Source: Conus ventricosus (lineage: Eukaryota; Mollusca; Gastropoda; Neogastropoda; Conidae). Taken from it: DNA of 64,000 nucleotides. The position numbers and the translations under genes were made by a program. Under the pieces are notes generated by a model. The model was not told the DNA's origin and did no database searches. It worked only from the letters and a program-made list of their open reading frames with translations. Shown here in pieces: positions 48,153-58,188 of this stretch. Each line of letters begins with the position of its first letter. The first letter of the stretch is position 1. Location: positions 42,411,920-42,475,919 of the forward strand of contig CM031626.1 of NCBI GenBank assembly GCA_018398815.1, read 5' to 3'.

Positions 48153-48600
48153 ATAAATCTTAGGAGAAGTCTTCGTGATTTGTGGTGGTAGTGTTGAAAG
48201 TTCTTTGGACCCATAATAGTTCTTCGATTTGTCTGTGTGCTTTGTGAAGTTGGCAAATGTTTCGCTGGAATATACTCTGAACACTGGTGAAAGAAATCTC
48301 CTCCATTGGATGAAGACATAGGAGAGGAGCAAGGAAGAGAACTCTGAATGTCCGTGTTGAGTAGAACAACTGTGCAATTGAAAAAGGCGTCTTTCTGAGG
48401 CAAGGAAAGGGAATGGAGGTGAAAGTATTCACTGTTGGGAGAGGAGGAGGGGAGATGACTTGGAGGGAATAGAGGGAGTGTGTGGGGCATGGAAGGTTGG
48501 ATTTATCTCCCTTAACCCCTCTTTTTTAAAAAAATGTGTTTTTGTTTTGTATGTTTTTAGGCTTTCTAATTATTTTAGGCATATCCATGCATAGAGGACA

Positions 48601-48724
48601 ACACACACACACACTATGCATGTGTGCGCACACACACACGTTTACACTCACAAACACATTCACACGCACACGCACACACACACACGCACACACTCACACG
48701 CACGCACGCACGCACGCACACACA

Positions 48725-48760
<36 letters not shown>

Positions 48761-48787
48761 ACACACACACACACACACACTTCTCCT

Positions 48788-48819
<32 letters not shown>

Positions 48820-48827
48820 TCTCACAG
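48601..48827. repeat. (CA)n-(CT)n microsatellite forming a splice acceptor tract
   Basis: CA arrays (48601-48780) pass into (CT)n at 48787-48822 and then CACAG, the acceptor of the next KMT2 exon. The (CT)n repeat is therefore the polypyrimidine tract itself. Confidence 0.9.
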
Positions 48828-48967
48828 AAGAGTGGGTGTGTGATCTGCTGTGGGCAGGAGAACTTTGAGGTGGACATGGCGTGGTGCCGTGGTCTGGCGC
48901 TGACCATGGCTGGACCGACCTGCGTGCGAGCCGTCTGCTTCTTGTGTGGGTCGGCGGGAAGGGAAAG
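48828..48967 (+). CDS. KMT2A: KMT2 exon entering PHD1
   Basis: The acceptor is (CT)n-CACAG. It reads [19 protein letters not shown] then [19 protein letters not shown] and GSAGRE. MLL1 has AENVWEMGGLGILTSVPIT then RVVCFLCASSGHVE at this place. CFLC supplies the first two zinc ligands of PHD finger 1. The donor is AAAG|GTAGTG. The exon is 140 bases long, leaving phase 2, while the next exon starts in phase 0, so one base is missing, probably in the AAA run before the donor. Confidence 0.9.
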
Positions 48968-49294
48968 GTAGTGGAAGCCGCTGTTGTGGCGCGCGTGTTG
49001 TAGGCGCGCTCTTTGTGTGTGTTGTGCTTGATCAGGGTGTGTGTGTGTGTGTATGTGATTATGTGTGTGCATTTTGTGCTTGATTGGTGTGTGTGTGTTC
49101 GTGTGTGGTTGATAATTTTTTTTTCTGTCTTTTTGGTTGTTTCTGTCTTCTGTTTTTCTTTCTTTAGAGTCGTTGTCCTTTTTTTTTTATCTGTATTATT
49201 TTTAAATCAGATGATCATTTGGTTTACATTTTTTTTGTTGTTGTCAGAAGAAGCACCTCATAAGAGAGCTAAAGAAGAATTGGGTCGTATTATG

Positions 49295-49650
49295 CAGACC
49301 TGTTTACCCTTACGATTTTGCTGTAATTTTTATAGAAAAAAATTGAAATTACAGCTCCCTAAAAAAAAATTAGGGGAAAAAAATCAAAGAAAGAAAATTG
49401 TTAAATGCAAAGTTTCGTCTGCTACCATTTCGGTGAAAAGCAGTAAAAAGACATTTCCCCGCGTTCCTTTTGTCTTTAATCTTGTCAAAGATGGCGACAA
49501 AGCGGTCTTACACGCCAATGGCCGGCTCTTCCAAATCTTCAAAAGTTGTGAAAGTATTGCGATGATGAAGATTACGGGTTTTTTTAAATTCAGATTAGAG
49601 GTTTTTGTCCGAGATATTACGGGTACACGAATTTGGACTGAACAGGTCTG
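49295..49650. mobile_element. Nonautonomous hAT-like element (CAGACCTGTTTACC family), second copy
   Basis: It starts CAGACCTGTTTACCC and ends GAACAGGTCTG, with 10 bp of perfect inverted repeat. ATTATG is present on both sides (49289-49294 and 49651-49656), again a 6-bp duplication. The interior is clearly similar to 41327-41692, including TCGTCTGCTACCATTTCGGT and a GATGGCGACAAAG start-like site. No complete transposase. Confidence 0.9.
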
Positions 49651-49674
49651 ATTATGATTCCTGGATTGTATTTA

Positions 49675-49806
49675 AGAGAGAGAGAGAGATTAAGGAAAAG
49701 AATTAATACACAGAAACAAATCTGAGAGAGAGAGGAAGAAAGAGAGATTTAGATAACTAAGAAGAAAGGAGAGAGAGAAAAGAGAGATACAGAGAACTAG
49801 GAAGAA

Positions 49807-49843
<37 letters not shown>

Positions 49844-50820
49844 GAGAGAGAGATTTAGAGAATTAGGAAGAAGGGAGAGAGAGAGAAAGGAGAGAGATTT
49901 AGAGAATTAGGAAGAAGGGAGAGAGAAGAGAGAAAGGAGAGAGATTTAGAGAATTAGGAAGAGGGGAGGAGGAGAGAGAGAGAGGAGAGAGAAAGGAGAA
50001 AGGAGAGAGAGAGAAGAAGAATTAGGAAGAAGGGAGAGAGAGAGAGAGAGATTTAGAGAATTAGGAAGAAGGGAGAGAGAGAGGATTTAGAGAATAGGAA
50101 GAAGGAGAAGAGAGAGAGAGAGAGAGATTTAAGAATTAGAAGAAGGGAGAGAGAGAGAAGGAGAGATTTAGAGAATTAGGAAGAAGGGAGAGAGAGAGAG
50201 AGAGAAAGGAGAGAGAAAGGAGAGAGAGAGAGAGACAAAGGAGAGAGAGAGAGAGAAAGGAGAGAGAGAGAGATTTAGAGATTAGGAAGAAAAGGAGAGA
50301 GAGAGAGAAAGGAGAGAGAGAGATTTAGAGAATTAGAAGAAAGGAAGAAGAGAGAGAGAAAGGAGAGAGAGAGAAAGGAGAGAGAGAGAGAAAGGAGAGA
50401 GAGATTTAGAGAATTAGGAAGAAAGGAGAGAGAAGAGAAAAAAGGAGGAGAGAGAGAAGGAGGAGAGATTTAGAGAATTAGGAAAAAAGGAGAGAGAGAG
50501 AGAAAGGAGAGAGATTTAGAGAATTAGGAAGAAAGGAGAGAGAGAGAGAGAAAGAAAGAGAGAGGAGAAGATTTAGTAGAAGTAGGAAAAAAGGAGAGAG
50601 ACAAAGGAGAGAGAGACATAAGGAGAGAGAGAGAGAGATTTAGAGAATTAGGAAGAAAGGAGAGAGAGAGAAAAGGAGAGAGAGAGGAGAGAGGACAGAA
50701 GAGAGGATTTAGAGAATTAGGAAGAAAGGAGAGAGAGTAGAGAGAGAGAAGGAGAGAGAGAGAGAGGAGAGAAGAAAGGAGAGAGAGATTTATAGAATTA
50801 GGAAGAAAGGAGAGAGAGGG
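49675..50820. repeat. Purine-only minisatellite, (GA)n with GAGATTTAGAGAATTAGGAA units
   Basis: About 1.1 kb of almost pure A/G on + made of AGAGAGAGAAAGGAGAGAGA runs alternating with GATTTAGAGAATTAGGAAGA about 18 times. Units vary greatly in length. It ends only some 45 bases before a KMT2 splice acceptor. Confidence 0.95.
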
Positions 50821-50864
50821 GGAAGACAATCAAGGAAAACCAGTGACCAACCTTGTGTTTTCAG

Positions 50865-51025
50865 TTGCTGTATTGTAGCATCTGCTGCGAGCCTTTCCAT
50901 TGGTTCTGCCTGGAGGAGGAGGATCGACCATAGAGGCCGCTCAGTCGACAATGGTGCTGTCGGCGCTGTCGTTCTGCCACGTCTGCGGCTTGCAGACGGG
51001 CCTTCTGCAGTGTGACCGTTGTCAG
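50865..51025 (+). CDS. KMT2A: KMT2 exon: PHD1 core and start of PHD2, with in-frame TAG and frameshift
   Basis: After TTTTCAG it reads LLYCSICCEPFHWFCLEEED then RP, a TAG at 50931-50933, then RPLSRQWCCRRCR. This matches MLL1 YCQVCCEPFHKFC and WCCRRCKFCHVCG with identical spacing between RP and W if the TAG stands for one residue. After the last CR a base is missing at about 50970-50972; in the next frame FCHVCGLQTGLLQCDRCQ follows to the donor CAG|GTGCAG. Zinc ligands of PHD1 and the first half of PHD2 are present. The exon is 161 bases, one short of phase 0. Confidence 0.92.
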
Positions 51026-51600
51026 GTGCAGTACAGGCCCTTCATGTTAAGTGTGAGATGACGATATCGCTTGGATGAACGCCGACAACCTCAAGCTTAA
51101 TTTAAAGATTAAAAAATAAAAAGAAGAAAAAATGAAAGAAAAGAAAATGCTTACAAAATGGAAAAAATGCTCGCTGGCACTCTTACAATAGACGGGCGAG
51201 AAGTTGGGTCACTATGAATGCGGTGACATCAGTCGGATATCTGGCAGTTCAGCTAGTTCAGGCTCTTTTCAGCATGGGGTCTCTTCAGCAACGTGTGTTG
51301 CATGCCATTCTTGGAACTACGTATTGCCTCTCAGGTCGTCAGTATATTTCGACCGATTCAACAGTAGGACTTGTCAGTTCACTTATTATTTCTTACTGGG
51401 GTTCAGTACAGTGTAGTGTGTCCACAGGGCAAATTTACCTGTTCTTGCGATTTCAAAATGGCGCGTTTTGCCTTGCACGATGCACGATATTTTGTTTGTC
51501 TTCATAGAATACAAGGAAAATTATCGTTCCTTGTCCTAAAGAAAGAGAAAGTGAGATTACGTTATACTGAGGTAGAGAGATGTCACTCCAAGGAACTCGG
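51026..51600. other. KMT2 intron, no feature recognised
   Basis: No exon or transposon identified, apart from the short match at 51503-51525 to 46640-46670. Confidence 0.45.
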
Positions 51601-51624
51601 TAAGGTAATGTCTTGTTGCTTATA
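51600..51624 (+). repeat. TTGCTTATAGCCCAGCC family, copy 6, left part
   Basis: TAAGGTAATG and TTGTTGCTTATA match the 5' part of the family; the rest of the copy resumes at 53248, after the inserted hAT-like element. Confidence 0.75.
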
Positions 51625-53247
51625 CAGGTTCGTAGGGTCCTTTCAAGTCCTTTTAAGTCCTTATGAATTGGATTTTGGTTTAAAAGGCCTTTTAAGTCCT
51701 TATGAATTGGATTTTGGTTTAAAAGCCTTTTAAGTGCTTTGATTCAGCAAGTTGGTCCTTTTAACTCATCAGGAGGTCCTTTTAAGTTTTGAAAGGTACT
51801 GTTAAGTCCTGTTTATCAAGAGAAGAGACTTGAGAACGAAACTGAAACACCTTCGACAACCAAACCGTACTTTTGCAAGTTGCAAAGAGTTTGAAAGATG
51901 CCGACGCGATATCGTCTGAAACTCAGTACTGTACAAGGATAGTACTACTAGGCCTATAACATTAGTGCGCTTTCTGCTCAGTGGCAGACGACGTGAAGCC
52001 GCGCGCAGTGGCTATGAGTCACGCCTGCTGCTTTGCTTAGCTTTGACGTCATGGGTTCCAAAGAGCAGACGCGGTGCTAATGTTTGCGGCATATAGCTGA
52101 CTCAATATTTTCGGTCTAAACGATCTATGTTAAAGGTTCCCTGTATAGAAATTAATTAAAAGAGTGAGGCAATAAAGATGAAAACATATTACCCAAATAA
52201 ATGTAGGTACATAACATCACGGTTTGCGAACATGCGAACATAACAAACTGCCTTGGAGAACAGCTATATGCTGCGTTCTTGAGCAGCATGTACAAGATAG
52301 ATGCCTTCTCCCGTCTCTTCTCCTCCTTCCTCCTTTTCCCTGCGCTAGCTAATTCTGACGGAGGCCTAGTTTGGAAAGTTTTTAAAAAGTTTTGTTTGCA
52401 AGCTAAACGTTCAAAATGCCAGGGAAATGTTCCTTTCAGGATAGATGGTTATCTGATAAAGTTTATTGCGAGTGGGTGAGAAGCGATACTGTGGACAAGC
52501 ATTCTGCTCGGTGCCTTTTTTGTGGGGTTTCGTTGAAACTTGCATCAATGGGAGAGAGTGTCCTTAAGCAGCATGCCAAGACCGACAGACATGTGAAAAT
52601 GAACGAAAATTCAAGGCAGACACCAGATGTAACATGACTGATTTCTTTTCAACAAACAGCAGTTGAGGCTGACAACCTGAGTTTTAAAGCTCAGGAACAG
52701 AGGAGCTTGACATTCGTGGATAGGTCCAATGAGCTTCGCCTGTCTTCAAGGGACAAACTTGACCAAGCCAGCAGTCTAGCCATTCAACTGACAAAGAAAC
52801 AGAGGGAACTTAAGAAACTGTGATGTGTGTGAAGAAAAATGTGTAAATAGTAGTGTAGTGGACGTGACAGTTAGAATGTGTATAGTAGTGTAGTGGGTCT
52901 GACAGTAAAAACAAAGGATGAAAGTGATTCATCATTATGTGTCTATAATAGTTTGTGACTCACAGTGAAAACTCAGTAATTACATATTTGTGAAATACAA
53001 CTTTGTGACAATAACATTCAGCCAAAGAACCTACAGTGACGTGAATTGCAAAGACTGAATTAACATTCAAATGGGATTAGCTGTTCCTCTGTTTATGAGA
53101 GGTAAGTGTCTGCTGTTCTGCATGTCAAAAGGTTTGGGGTGTACTGTAAAGTCATGTTGGCAAAGGTCCTTTTAAACTGATTTGAGGTCCTTATAAAGTC
53201 CTTTAAAGGTCCTTTTTTGGCTTCATGCCCACCACCTGGGAACCCTG
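51625..53247. mobile_element. hAT-like element with 5-bp target-site duplication, nested in a short repeat
   Basis: The left end is CAGGTTCGTAGGGTCC and the right end CCTGGGAACCCTG (reverse complement CAGGGTTCCCAGG), imperfect inverted repeats. TTATA is present on both sides (51620-51624 and 53248-53252). Multiple GTCCTTTTAAGTCCTTAT-type subterminal repeats lie near both ends. It carries a BED-type finger gene remnant (next entry). It sits in the TTATA of a TTGCTTATAGCCCAGCC repeat, so removal would rejoin that copy. Confidence 0.82.
52416..52637 (+). pseudogene. hAT-like transposase N-terminal fragment with BED-type zinc finger
   Basis: ATG at 52416 opens 73 codons with FQDRWLSDKVYCEW, then ARCLFCGVSLKLASMGESVL and KQHAKTDRH. 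The CxxC followed by HxxxxH with aromatic residues before it is the BED finger pattern that binds transposon ends. The frame stops at 52635. Another frame at about 52700-52820 encodes a Lys/Leu-rich tail. The catalytic hAT dimerisation domain is missing, so it is an internally deleted copy. Confidence 0.75.
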
Positions 53248-53400
53248 TTATAGCTCAGCCGGCCGCAAAGGTCCCATATCAGGGCTGTCACCACGTTAAA
53301 ATCAACTCACAAGTCATCAAAAAAAAAAACCCCAAAACCAAACTTTCACACATCTCTTTGAAATACATATTAAAAAAAACGCACCAGAAACTTCGTTAAA
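53248..53400 (+). repeat. TTGCTTATAGCCCAGCC family, copy 6, right part
   Basis: TTATAGCTCAGCCGGCCGCA, then CACCACGTTAAAATCAACTC, ACAAGTCATC, a poly-A tract at 53319-53328 and the AAACTTTCACACATCTCTTT flank shared with copy 5. Confidence 0.8.
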
Positions 53401-53760
53401 AATCTTTCTTCCATAAAATTCCAAGGAAGTCAGTGCTTGTGTTGTTGTTGTTGTTGTTGTTGTCGTACCCTGGCTAAAAGACTCCAGGGATCATCCGAAC
53501 AGCCGAAGCATTTGAACACTACGGCACAAATGCATCAGCTGGGGATGAGAACATTACGTGTGTGACCGTTTTTGATTACCCCGCCACATGGGCAGCCACA
53601 CTCCGACTTCGGGGGATTTGGGAGACTGATAATGTTATGCTAGGAGCTTGTCACGACTGACGACAATCCCCACATAACTATGCAGAGCATAACAACATTT
53701 TGATGTAGCCTTGGTGTTCTGGCCTATGTCAATTGGTCTGACACAGCCTTAAGCCAAGGC
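53401..53760. other. KMT2 intron with SINE core fragment
   Basis: A (TTG)n run lies at 53441-53463. The segment CCCCGCCACATGGGCAGCCA with CTCCGACTTCGGGGG at 53578-53615 resembles the core of the SINE at 19745-20034. It lacks the tRNA-like head. Confidence 0.55.
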
Positions 53761-53765
53761 GTAGT

Positions 53766-53988
53766 GCTTGTGTTATTATCATGTTATACTGAGGAAGAGG
53801 GATGTATGTTATTATCATGTTATACTGAGGAAGAAGGATGTGTGTTATTATCATGTTATACTGAGGAAGAGGGATGTGTGTTATTATCATGTTATACTGA
53901 GGAAGAAGGATGTATGTTATTATCATGTTATACTGAGGAAGAGGGATGTGTGTTATTATCATGTTATACTGAGGAAGAGGGATGTTGC
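53766..53988. repeat. 36-bp minisatellite, 6 units
   Basis: The unit is TTATCATGTTATACTGAGGA followed by AGAGGGATGTGTGTTA. The 12-codon period gives a repetitive open frame on each strand, not a gene. Confidence 0.93.
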
Positions 53989-53989
53989 T

Positions 53990-55239
53990 CCGAGTGTTTG
54001 GAATTCAGTGATTGCTACTTTGCAAAATCTGTCCACCTCGCTTGTTACGAAAACCTAACTAAAATCCACAGTTTCGAGGAAGCATCTCAGAGTTAAAGTT
54101 TGGACTGTACTTTGACTGAAATGTGCTCATCTTGCAGCACTGACACACATGCATGCATGCACGCACACGCACATTTACATGCACACACACACACACACAC
54201 ACACTCACATACACGTTTACACAGACACAGAATACAGTACAGCTCCCATCAGTACATCTTGAACACATCATACATACTTCTTGTACACATCACACATTTG
54301 GCGTCATATACTGTACCATGTCAGACCATAGCAGCCATAGCATTCCACGGCAGTTAGTCAGCTCTGCCAGGCCGAAGTTTTTGTGTGGCTAATGCAGTAA
54401 TAAGACAGTCACGTGACGCCCACCCTACTTCCGCCGTAGGAAGCCGGTGTAGACTTCCTGTACCTCATTCGTCGAGGCCTGCACGCAAGGTAACCCCGAG
54501 AACCTTGGCGCTAGAGGGGAAGGTAGGGCGGGCATTAGAGTCTGACATGGTAAGTATACTAGCCAAACAGGGAGTATAGTACAAACTCCCCATTTCTCTT
54601 ACACTTGGTAACATGCACATCTGTTATCATCAGAGCCACTGTGTTTGGCGATGTGAAAAGAGGATGAATCGTGACTTACAGAAGGGGGTGTGGTGACATG
54701 GAAAGACACCAGACAGATAAGTGCATGACAGCTGATGGACACAGGTCCTGTCAAGTGAAAGATGGTTCAAAGCCGGCCAGAAAGGTGCTGGGGAAAGCGC
54801 AGACCTCCGCCTACGTCAGACAGATCCTGAATCCGCCCTTTGACCCTGATCCACACTAGTGTGTGTGATTGGCGCCTTTTCGAGTCACATGTCATCTTTC
54901 CTCAAGTGTTGCTAAAATAGATTTGAGAATTTGGGGGCGGGGCATGATCTCTCTGACAAACCAGTCAGCAGAATTGGGTAAAATATGAAACCTCCCTGAC
55001 GTTGATTTGGGGATCCTTGTTAACTGTGGAAAGCGCTCCTGGGAATCAAAAGCTCTGTAAGAAGAAAGAGGTTAGGAAAAGGGGTGGGTAATCCTGATTA
55101 ACTACAGAAAGGGCTGCTGGGAAACAAAAGGCTCTGTAAGAAGAAAGAGGTTGTGAAAAGGGGTGGGGTAACTTGCAGTAAACCAGTTCCCAAGGATTGC
55201 CCCCATGATCCACCAAGCTGTGCTGGCCGTGGTTTCCAG
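53990..55239. other. KMT2 intron, no exon recognised
   Basis: It contains a (CA)n run at 54182-54215 and a tandem duplication of about 84 bases at 55008-55175 (CTGCTGGGAAACAAAAGGCT, AAGAAGAAAGAGGTT). A GC-richer segment at 54400-54850 with short open frames looks repeat-like but was not identified. Confidence 0.45.
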
Positions 55240-55426
55240 GACACGTACCACCCCGAGTGTCTGGGCCCAGCCTACCCCAAGCAGCCCTCGCGGCGCAACA
55301 TGTGGGTGTGCACCAAGTGCGTTCGTTGCAAGTCGTGCGGGGCCACCACCCCTGGCAGTGGGACCAGCGCCACCTGGACCTACGACTTCTCCCTCTGTTT
55401 CGACTGTGGGAAACTGATGGACAAAG
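55240..55426 (+). CDS. KMT2A: KMT2 exon: second half of PHD2 and linker to PHD3
   Basis: The acceptor TGGTTTCCAG is followed by GAC-ACG-TAC. It reads DTYHPECLGPAYPKQPSRR, then MWVCTKCVRCKSCGATTPG, and after a short spacer YDFSLCFDCGKLMDKG. MLL1 has NSYHPECLGPNYPTKP, VWICTKCVRCKSCGSTTPG and HDFSLCHDCAKLFAKG. This exon is intact and the best conserved in the window. Phase 0 in, phase 1 out (donor AAAG|GTGAGC), joining cleanly to the next exon. Confidence 0.97.
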
Positions 55427-56660
55427 GTGAGCTGGGCTTTTGGGAATGGCTTTTGTGCAGGTAGTGTCGGTGTAAATGGTTTCTGTTCAAAAAGCCTCAG
55501 TTTAAATGGTGTCTGCGTGATTGAAACGCTTCTATGGAGATCTGGTTCGTGGGGCATTTCAGGCCCTTTGACATGCCCTGGTGAATTGAGTTTGCCTCCG
55601 AAAGCCTTTGAAGTTCTTTTATTTCAGTCCTTGGTGTTTCTAGACCAGCGTGAGGCATTCTTCTGGAATCCCAAGGCTCTTTCAGGCCCTTTCACAAGTT
55701 TTCAGATTGCAGTTCTTAGTTTTGAAAACTCATGTTTAACATTAAGAGCTGTAAGTGACAGTAGCTGCAGTGCAGTTCACATGACACGACCAGTTTGAAA
55801 CGGAAGATCCATGGCGCTTCATAGTGCATGTCTAAAGCATGTTTAACATTAAGAGCTTTAAGCGAAAGTAGTTGCAGTGCCGTTGACACGACACAACCCA
55901 TTCCAAACAGAAGATTCATGGAGATGAGAGGCACTGACGCAGGAAGAGTGGAAATAGAAGCTGCAAGTCCAGCAGGTACTTGTGCACATTAAAGAACTGG
56001 CATCAACAAGAGAGTTGTCCTTGAGGAAGTAATGCTGTGAAATGCACTGTTGGTAGGTGAACTATGCCTGTCAGCGCTGTGTTACCAAGATGTACACGGT
56101 TGTAGATAGACCATTGTGTGTTTCACAGGGCTTCCATATTTCTGCCAATTGGCAGATTTCAGAGAAATGTGAAAAGGAGAAGCCATGGGGAAAAACGTAT
56201 TTCAGAAAAAACAAATCAGGTGTGAAAAGAGGAACGGTTGTGGAATCGAGGCAGTAGTGTGTTTTTGGTCAGTTAGCAGACAGTGTTGGTGTGATCAGGT
56301 TAAGTCTGAAGTTCTTCATGAGAATGGGCAGCCTCCCTTTTGTTTTTGCAAGGTTAAAGTAAGGCCATGTCAGGCTGTGACATTGTGCTTCGCCAAGATG
56401 TTGTTGAAGTGAAATAGATTGACAGAAACTGTACGAACATGTGGACCTGGTTGTGATTCAAGTGAAGAGTTGATGTCAGGTTGAAGGTTATGATTACAAC
56501 TTTGAATTTTTTTTTACCTGCCTAGAGGGAATGGGTGGAGGAAAATGTACAGACTCCCCCTCCCCCCCCACCCCTCCTCCCTTGTTCCCCTGAATTTTCA
56601 GGGATGTTTGTTTTTTTCCTTGGTAGGAGACCTGATTTTTAACTTATTATTTTGAGAAAA
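55427..56660. other. KMT2 intron, no feature recognised
   Basis: A diverged direct duplication of about 115 bases (TTTAACATTAAGAGCTGTAA) spans 55736-55920. No exon. Confidence 0.45.
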
Positions 56661-57003
56661 CTGTAGCAGACCTGCCTACCCTTCCGTAATCGTCCGTAAT
56701 TTTACGGAAATTAACCCCCCATTACGGAGGTACGATTTTCCGTGCGAAATTATGGAAAAGAAAATTGAAAAACTACGCAAATTTCAGACTCGAAAAATTG
56801 TCGACTGCTAGACCTTTCCGAGACCGCAGAGTAACTTCCCTTGACTCAAGCCGAAACCACAGATAGTTCGGAACTTGCGATTGGTCAATGTGGTGCTGTG
56901 GGCCAACACGACACGCCATCACATCTGTGCGCGCCATTCGAAGCTTTTTGTTCAGCCATTGTAAGACAAAGTTTCAACCGATTTTTTGCCGGCGATTGTG
57001 AAA

Positions 57004-57399
57004 ATGGCGGAGAAATCTTCTAAACGTTTGCATGAAACCGATGACGAGGGTTCGAAAACCACTGTGCCACAACGGAAGAAGGCGAAGAAGCAAGTGTTCC
57101 GAAGTAAATACACGCGGACTTGGCCTTGTCATGGACCTGGATTTGTATATACTCATTTCTGCTCGGTGTGCAATTCAGACTTCTCCATCGGACATGGGGG
57201 AGCAAATGACTGCAAGCGCCATATCTCGGGGAAAATGCACAAAGAGACAGCTGCGAGTGCCTCCAGTCAGAAGATCACATCGTTGTTTACGAAATCCAGC
57301 GAGAGCAGCCGTCAGACCCACACACGGAAGATCACCAACGCAGAAAGACTGTTGTGTGAGCTGATCTGCGAAAACAACTTGTTCCCTGAGCTGTGCTGA
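57004..57399 (+). pseudogene. hAT-like transposase fragment with BED-type zinc finger
   Basis: From ATGGCGGAG at 57004 the frame reads a basic leader (QRKKAKKQVFRSKY), an aromatic W, then HFCSVCNSDFSIGHGG and NDCKRHISGKMHK. The CxxC and HxxxxxH spacing plus the SDFSIGHGG block are typical of BED fingers in hAT-type transposases of animals. The frame continues to ICENNLFPELC and stops at 57397, exactly where a long palindrome begins, so the remainder including the RNase H-fold catalytic domain has been lost. Confidence 0.8.
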
Positions 57400-57466
57400 C
57401 AAGATAGTGGCGAAAATGAAAAGGTCCTTTTCATTTTCGCCACTATCTTGTCAGCACAGCTCAGGG
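57384..57466. repeat. Perfect palindrome, 41-bp arms with a 1-nt spacer
   Basis: CCCTGAGCTGTGCTGACAAG continuing to GAAAATGAAAAGG (57384-57424), then T at 57425, then the exact reverse complement to 57466. The left arm belongs to the transposase frame; the right arm is its inverted copy followed by (CA)n. Confidence 0.95.
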
Positions 57467-57939
57467 ACACACACACACACACACATATTTTTTTTTTTTT
57501 TTTGTGGGGGGGGGGGGGGGTTTGTACATTAGGTTCTTCATCAGTGGTGTCATCTGTGGTGACTGCTGTGTAAGTTACAAACTGTCAAGTATATCACCTT
57601 TGAATTGACCTGAAACTCCTGTCCTGAGTCCGTCATCTGCCATCATCCCAAGGTATTTTAATTCTGCTTTGTTGTTTTTGTTCCTTTTTTACTGTTTATA
57701 TTTTTTGTTAAAATGTTAAAAATGTAGTTGGAGTTTTGTACACATTATTTGTTCAATGTTAAAAATGTAGTTGGAGTTTTGTACACATTATTTGTTCAAA
57801 AACGCCGTGTATTACGCGTCCGTGGAATTACTGAAGGAAATGCAAAATTACTGAAAATCTCTGTGGTTATTACTGATGAGCACAACATGAGGTAGGCAGG
57901 TCTGCTGTAGATAACAAGCTTATTCTTCTGTTTGTGTGT

Positions 57940-58180
57940 GTGTATGGTGTCTGTGAGTGAGTGTGTGAATATATTTGTGTGTGTGTGTGTGTGTGTGTAT
58001 GTGTTTGTGTGTGTGCATGTGTATGTGTGTGTTAATGTGTGTGTGCATGCATGCATGTGTGCGTGTATTTGTGTGTGTTAATGTGTGTGTGCATGTGTGC
58101 GTACATACATGTGTGCGTGTGTGTGTGTATTTATGTGTGTGTGTGTATGCGCATTCATATGTGCGGGTGGGCGCTTGCAT
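57940..58180. repeat. (GT)n microsatellite before PHD3 exon
   Basis: GT runs with GTATGT, GCATGC and GCGTGT interruptions, ending about 10 bases before the acceptor at 58188. The usual pyrimidine tract of the acceptor is replaced by GT/GC-rich sequence with TTGCATACATGCAG. Confidence 0.9.
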
Positions 58181-58188
58181 ACATGCAG

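Larger units (their letters stand above)
56667..57904. mobile_element. Longest member of the CAGACCTG hAT-like family, carries BED-finger gene
   Basis: Perfect 14-bp inverted repeats CAGACCTGCCTACC...GGTAGGCAGGTCTG are flanked by 6-bp CTGTAG duplications (56661-56666 and 57905-57910). It is 1,238 bp long. It contains a transposase N-terminus (57004-57399), a 41-bp-arm palindrome, a poly-G tract at 57506-57520 and a 47-bp direct duplication at about 57710-57800. Subterminal CCGTAAT/ATTACGG motifs are repeated. Ends resemble the shorter copies at 41327 and 49295 (CAGACCTG shared, then TTTACC versus CCTACC). Confidence 0.9.

Noticed and set aside
54385..54859. Two short open frames with similar RPARKV segments as a gene
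   Set aside because: They look like pieces of an unidentified repeat; lengths are below 65 codons and frames are unrelated.
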